64,000 nucleotides of DNA, taken from assembly GCF_001999465.1 (NCBI RefSeq), contig NZ_MQMF01000003.1, positions 372,001 through 436,000 on the forward strand. The letters are read 5' to 3'. The position numbers and the translations under genes were made by a program. Of the stretch, positions 63,882-64,000 are shown one piece after another. How positions within the stretch are numbered: the first letter of the stretch is position 1; the number at the start of each line of letters is the position of its first letter. Origin of the DNA: Fictibacillus arsenicus (GTDB taxonomy: Bacteria; Bacillota; Bacilli; Bacillales; Fictibacillaceae). Under the pieces are notes generated by a model, which was not told the origin of the DNA, made no database searches, and was given only the letters and a program-made list of their open reading frames with translations.

Positions 63882-64000
63882 GCTGTCTCCTCCTTAAAGG
63901 TTTGATACAGCATTAATATCCCTTAGTTCATTCTTTTTTATACATTAATTTTAAGTAAACCAAGATCCATTTATTGATAAGATGTGCCCTGAAATATAAT

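Overview
The window is a piece of a Bacillaceae (endospore-forming Bacillota) chromosome. Most of it follows, in reversed orientation, the gene order known from the Bacillus subtilis citB-to-recA interval. Spore genes (sspO, sspP, cotE, spoVS, spoVK), SOS genes (lexA, yneA), sirA, ricA and the ccd genes all point that way. Codon and protein divergence suggest a genus close to, but not the same as, Bacillus sensu stricto (inference).

Layout. 1-1.9 kb: start of aconitase and small spore-protein genes. 1.9-11.1 kb: a nearly complete selenocysteine locus. It holds selA, a hidden SelW/Rdx-like selenoprotein with an in-frame UGA, selD (itself with an in-frame UGA), an operon selB - glycosyltransferase - phnD - phnE - phnC-like transporter, and tRNA-Sec (selC). 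11.0-17.65 kb: a 6,570-bp integrative element inserted in selC at the anticodon loop, flanked by 69-bp direct repeats. It carries a tyrosine integrase, an XRE regulator, a winged-helix initiator-like gene with iteron-like repeats, uncharacterised cargo and a resolvase remnant. 17.7-25 kb: yneK-like gene, ccdC, an orphan mrpB, ccdA, a VanY/LdcB-type peptidase and a BmrC/BmrD-type heterodimeric ABC exporter. 24.9-26 kb: mnmH (selU), so selenium is probably also used for 2-selenouridine in tRNA. 26-33 kb: yneF, sirA, tkt, yneR, ynzC, yneB, yneA, lexA, then a decayed strip holding a CBO0543-type gene with an in-frame stop, fragments of a second lexA 3' end, and a vanadium-haloperoxidase-like fragment. 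33-41 kb: glnA-glnR, ynbB, hflX, spoVK, a YitT-type protein, a YhcN-type lipoprotein and a frameshifted tyrosine recombinase. 41-64 kb: hfq, miaA, mutL, mutS, cotE, ricA, miaB, kbl, tdh, korB, korA, spoVS, rny, recA, cinA, pgsA, rodZ-like, ymfK, ymfJ.

How it fits together. SelD makes selenophosphate, SelA loads it onto Ser-tRNA-Sec, and SelB delivers Sec-tRNA to UGA codons followed by a bSECIS hairpin. Two such codons are visible here, in selD itself and in the SelW-like gene. MnmH is a second consumer of selenophosphate. The PhnCDE-like importer and the GLT1D1/SenB-like glycosyltransferase, packed between selB and the end of selD, are the best candidates for a less described selenium acquisition or selenosugar branch. 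That role is inferred from gene context only.

Four copies of a GC-rich intergenic repeat family, a three-box DnaA-box cluster beside selB, three LexA boxes and two GlnR-type boxes are also visible. No rRNA, CRISPR array or intact insertion sequence was seen.
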